A stretch of 37,588 nt of DNA from Pseudomonadota bacterium (lineage in GTDB: Bacteria > Pseudomonadota > Gammaproteobacteria > Burkholderiales > Rhodocyclaceae), in contig JAPLQT010000066.1 of NCBI GenBank assembly GCA_026399515.1, positions 54,808 to 92,395 on the forward strand, given 5' to 3'. Position numbers and translations under genes: made by a program. Every line of letters begins with the position of its first letter. Within the stretch, counting starts at the first letter, position 1. This document shows positions 31,242 to 37,588 of the stretch, piece after piece. The notes under the pieces are model-generated. The model made no database searches and was not told the origin of the DNA. It saw only the letters and a program-made list of their open reading frames with translations.

Positions 31242-33503
31242 ATGACAAAGTCTCTTTCCACCCTATTACTGGTTTGGCTCGGTACCATGAGCGGGATGGT
31301 GTCTGCCGCGGAGCCCGCGGTTTCGGACGAGGCGCGGTCGCCCCAGGCAGCAACTCCGGAGGCCGAGGTCAAGCCGAACAGGAACGACAACGCAAATGTC
31401 CGCAAGGGAAGCAACGCGAACAAGATGGAAAAGGTCACGGTCACCGGCGGGCGCCTGAGCGACCTGGATGAGCGTCGTTTGTCGACGGCGTCCAAGCTGG
31501 TGTTCGGGCGCGAGGAACTGGATCGCAACGGCGACAGCACGGTCGGCGAGATCCTCAAGCATCTGCCCGGCGTCACCATCGGCGGGCGGCCCGGTCGTGG
31601 CGGGGAGATCCGCATGCGCGGACTGGGCAATGGCTATACCCAGATATTGATCAACGGCGAGCGGGCGCCGCGCGGTTTCTCCATGGACTCCCTGTCTCCC
31701 GACCAGATCGAGCGCATCGAAGTGATTCGCGGCCCGGTGGCGGAATACAGCACCCAAGCGATCGCCGGGACGATCAATATCGTCTTGCGCGAAGAAGTCC
31801 AGCTCAACCAGACCCAGTTGCGCTTGTCGGACGGGATCGAACAGGGACGCAACGCGCCGAACCTTTCCGTGACCTATCCGGGACAGATCGGATCGCTGTC
31901 CTACCTGTTGTCCGGGTCGGTTTTCCAGAATCGCCAGAAGGACTTTGTGGTCACCGATAACCAGGGTTTCGATCCGCAGGGGCAGGCCAGCCTGAACCAG
32001 GAAGTGGTGGACGACAGCGAACGACGCACCCATGGCATACATTTCACGCCGCGCTTCAACTATCGTTTCGACAACGGTGACAGCCTGATGTTTCAGCCGT
32101 TCGTCATGCAGTCGCAGAGCCGGACGCAAGGCATCAGCCAACTATCCCAGAGCGTCGGCCCAACGCCGCCCTATGCCGCGGCGAACTGGACAGGAAGTTC
32201 CGACAGTTCCATGCTGCGTAGCTTCGGCAACTGGCAACACCGGTTTGACGACAATGCCAGGCTCAATCTGAAATTCGGCATGGGAGCCAGCCGCAGCGAC
32301 AGCAGCACCTTGCGCGCTCAGTACGACGGCAATGGCACGCTGCTCGACAGGCTGGTCGATACCAACGCGGTCCGCGACCAGACCGCCAGCATCGGCGGCA
32401 AATACACCACACCGCTCGGAGAAGGCCACGTGCTGGGCTTCGGTTGGGACGGCGAATGGGGACGACGCACACAGACACGAGTGTCCCTCGACAACGGCAG
32501 CGCCCAGTTTCCGGACTCGGGTGAAGACCTGAACGCCAATACCCGCCGCCTCGCCGCTTTCATGCAGGACGAATGGGAGATCAACGCGCAATGGTCGACT
32601 TATCTGGGTCTGCGTTGGGAAGGCATCCATACCGCCAGCACCACCACGGCAGCGACGCTTGCCAATGAGAGTGCTGTCTGGAGTCCGGTGTTGCACGGCG
32701 TGTGGCGCATCCCCGGCAGTCCCAAGGACCAGTTGAGAATGAGTTTGACGCATAGCTACCGCGCGCCCAGCCTTGCCGACCTGATAGCCTTACCGGCCTT
32801 ATCCCGCCTGAACAGTCCCACCAGTCCGGATCGCATCGGCAATCCGGCGCTCAAGCCGGAACTCGCAACGGGAATGGACTTCGCCTTCGAGCATTACCTC
32901 GAACGCAGCGGCATATTCAGCGCCAACGCCTTCATTCGCAGTATCGACAACCTGATGCGCCGACAGACCACCCTGCAGCCCGCCATCAATGGTGCGCGCT
33001 GGGTTTCGGCGCCGATCAATATCCACCACGCCATCACCGGCGGCATTGAACTGGAAGCCAAGTTCCAGTTGATTGAATTCGTCGAGAATGCCCCTGCCAT
33101 TGAATTTCGCAGCAACTACAGCCGCTTCTGGTCGCGCGTCGACGACATTCCCGGTCCCAACAACCGGCTCGACCAGCAACCCCGGCAAACCGCCAACCTC
33201 GGCGTCGATTATCGCCTCGCCTCAGTTCCCCTGACACTGGGCGGCAACTTGAACTGGACGCCGGCCTACGTGGTCCAGACCAGCGAATCACAAACCGCCC
33301 GCGCCGGCGTCAAACGCCAGGTGGATATCTACGGCCTGTGGAAATTCACCCCCAATACGCAACTGAGAATATCCGCCAACAATCTTCTGCACCACGACTA
33401 CCTGACAGGAAGCTCGATGGCTACAGGCAGCGTGAATCAACTCGCGGCCGTGTCGGCGAGAACTTTTACGACGCTCATGGCCCGGCTTGAAATCAAGATT
33501 TAG
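31242..33503 (+). CDS. TonB-dependent outer-membrane receptor
   Basis: This 753-residue protein has a signal peptide (MTKSLSTLLLVWLGTMSGMVSAA), a polar linker, then the plug domain with MEKVTVTGGRLSDLDERR (TonB-box region), VGEILKHLPGVTIGG, RMRGLGNGYTQILINGE and IERIEVIRGPVAEYSTQAIAGTINI. The beta-barrel follows with SYRAPSLADL and ends in LMARLEIKI. It imports an unknown ligand, such as a siderophore, heme or vitamin, powered by TonB; no exbB, exbD or tonB gene is in the window. No Fur-type or cobalamin element was recognised upstream, and no clear Shine-Dalgarno. A terminator follows. Confidence 0.93.
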   Translation: MTKSLSTLLLVWLGTMSGMVSAAEPAVSDEARSPQAATPEAEVKPNRNDNANVRKGSNANKMEKVTVTGGRLSDLDERRLSTASKLVFGREELDRNGDSTVGEILKHLPGVTIGGRPGRGGEIRMRGLGNGYTQILINGERAPRGFSMDSLSPDQIERIEVIRGPVAEYSTQAIAGTINIVLREEVQLNQTQLRLSDGIEQGRNAPNLSVTYPGQIGSLSYLLSGSVFQNRQKDFVVTDNQGFDPQGQASLNQEVVDDSERRTHGIHFTPRFNYRFDNGDSLMFQPFVMQSQSRTQGISQLSQSVGPTPPYAAANWTGSSDSSMLRSFGNWQHRFDDNARLNLKFGMGASRSDSSTLRAQYDGNGTLLDRLVDTNAVRDQTASIGGKYTTPLGEGHVLGFGWDGEWGRRTQTRVSLDNGSAQFPDSGEDLNANTRRLAAFMQDEWEINAQWSTYLGLRWEGIHTASTTTAATLANESAVWSPVLHGVWRIPGSPKDQLRMSLTHSYRAPSLADLIALPALSRLNSPTSPDRIGNPALKPELATGMDFAFEHYLERSGIFSANAFIRSIDNLMRRQTTLQPAINGARWVSAPINIHHAITGGIELEAKFQLIEFVENAPAIEFRSNYSRFWSRVDDIPGPNNRLDQQPRQTANLGVDYRLASVPLTLGGNLNWTPAYVVQTSESQTARAGVKRQVDIYGLWKFTPNTQLRISANNLLHHDYLTGSSMATGSVNQLAAVSARTFTTLMARLEIKI

Positions 33504-33515
33504 CGGCAGGCGAGG

Positions 33516-33556
33516 GTCCGCCCGGAGCGGACACCGCTCGGGCGCACGGACTTTTT
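33516..33556 (+). terminator. intrinsic terminator after the TonB receptor gene
   Basis: GTCCG (33516-33520) and CGGAC (33547-33551) close a structure whose inner arms, CCCGGAGCGG and CCGCTCGGG, pair with a one-base bulge. Five Ts (33552-33556) follow. Confidence 0.75.
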
Positions 33557-33625
33557 GACCACGATGATCTACACTCATGGCCTTGACCGGGCCGGTCGCT
33601 GCGCGAACCGTCCGAATAGCCATTT

Positions 33626-37588
<3,963 letters not shown>

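Overview
The window looks like a GC-rich betaproteobacterial chromosome, probably from a Rhodocyclales- or Sterolibacterium-like facultative denitrifier. This is inferred from gene content (PilY1, separate CcoN/CcoO/CcoQ/CcoP, class I PhaC, several Crp/Fnr regulators, HemN), not from any search. Most genes serve life at low oxygen: a high-affinity cbb3 oxidase with its assembly and copper machinery, O2/NO-type regulators, diiron proteins and PHA storage.

Layout. 1-2.4 kb: the 3' end of pilY1, a tRNA-Thr(CGT) with its own promoter and terminator, and an SDR dehydrogenase. 2.5-6.6 kb: ccoI, ccoS, an Rrf2/NsrR-like regulator and an FNR-like regulator with an altered recognition helix. 6.6-12.5 kb: ccoNOQP behind a likely FNR-type promoter and a long leader with a terminator-like hairpin, then ccoG, fixH and a small membrane protein. 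12.5-16.3 kb: a universal stress protein and a beta-CASP metallo-hydrolase, divergent around two near-identical FNR boxes, then phaC. 16.3-19.8 kb: a soluble chemoreceptor-like protein overlapping an ODP-type diiron MBL protein, then a hemerythrin, a DUF2249 protein and a large NnrS-like membrane protein behind an FNR/DNR box. 19.8-23.2 kb: a Dnr-like regulator, a SirB2-family protein, a canonical Fnr and hemN. 23.3-26.5 kb: a DsbD/SafE-like membrane protein, CopA and CopZ. 26.5-37.6 kb: an Old Yellow Enzyme gene broken by one amber codon, a peroxiredoxin, an M18 aminopeptidase, a lipoprotein alpha/beta-hydrolase-like protein with Asp at the nucleophile elbow, a small membrane protein, a TonB-dependent receptor, rarA, serS and an MltF-like transglycosylase running off the right edge.

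How it fits together. Five FNR-type sites (TTGAY-N4-RTCAR) lie before ccoN, between uspA and the beta-CASP gene (two), before the hemerythrin gene and between fnr and hemN. Where a -10 can be proposed, the site tends to sit near -41.5, the class II activation position. The most novel candidate is the overlapping pair of a 204-aa chemoreceptor-tip-like protein and an ODP diiron protein, next to hemerythrin, DUF2249 and Dnr genes. ODP is known as a diiron oxygen sensor for chemotaxis in Treponema denticola. Here the receptor-like partner is short, soluble and degenerate, so it may be a minimal O2/NO-sensing module with a different output.
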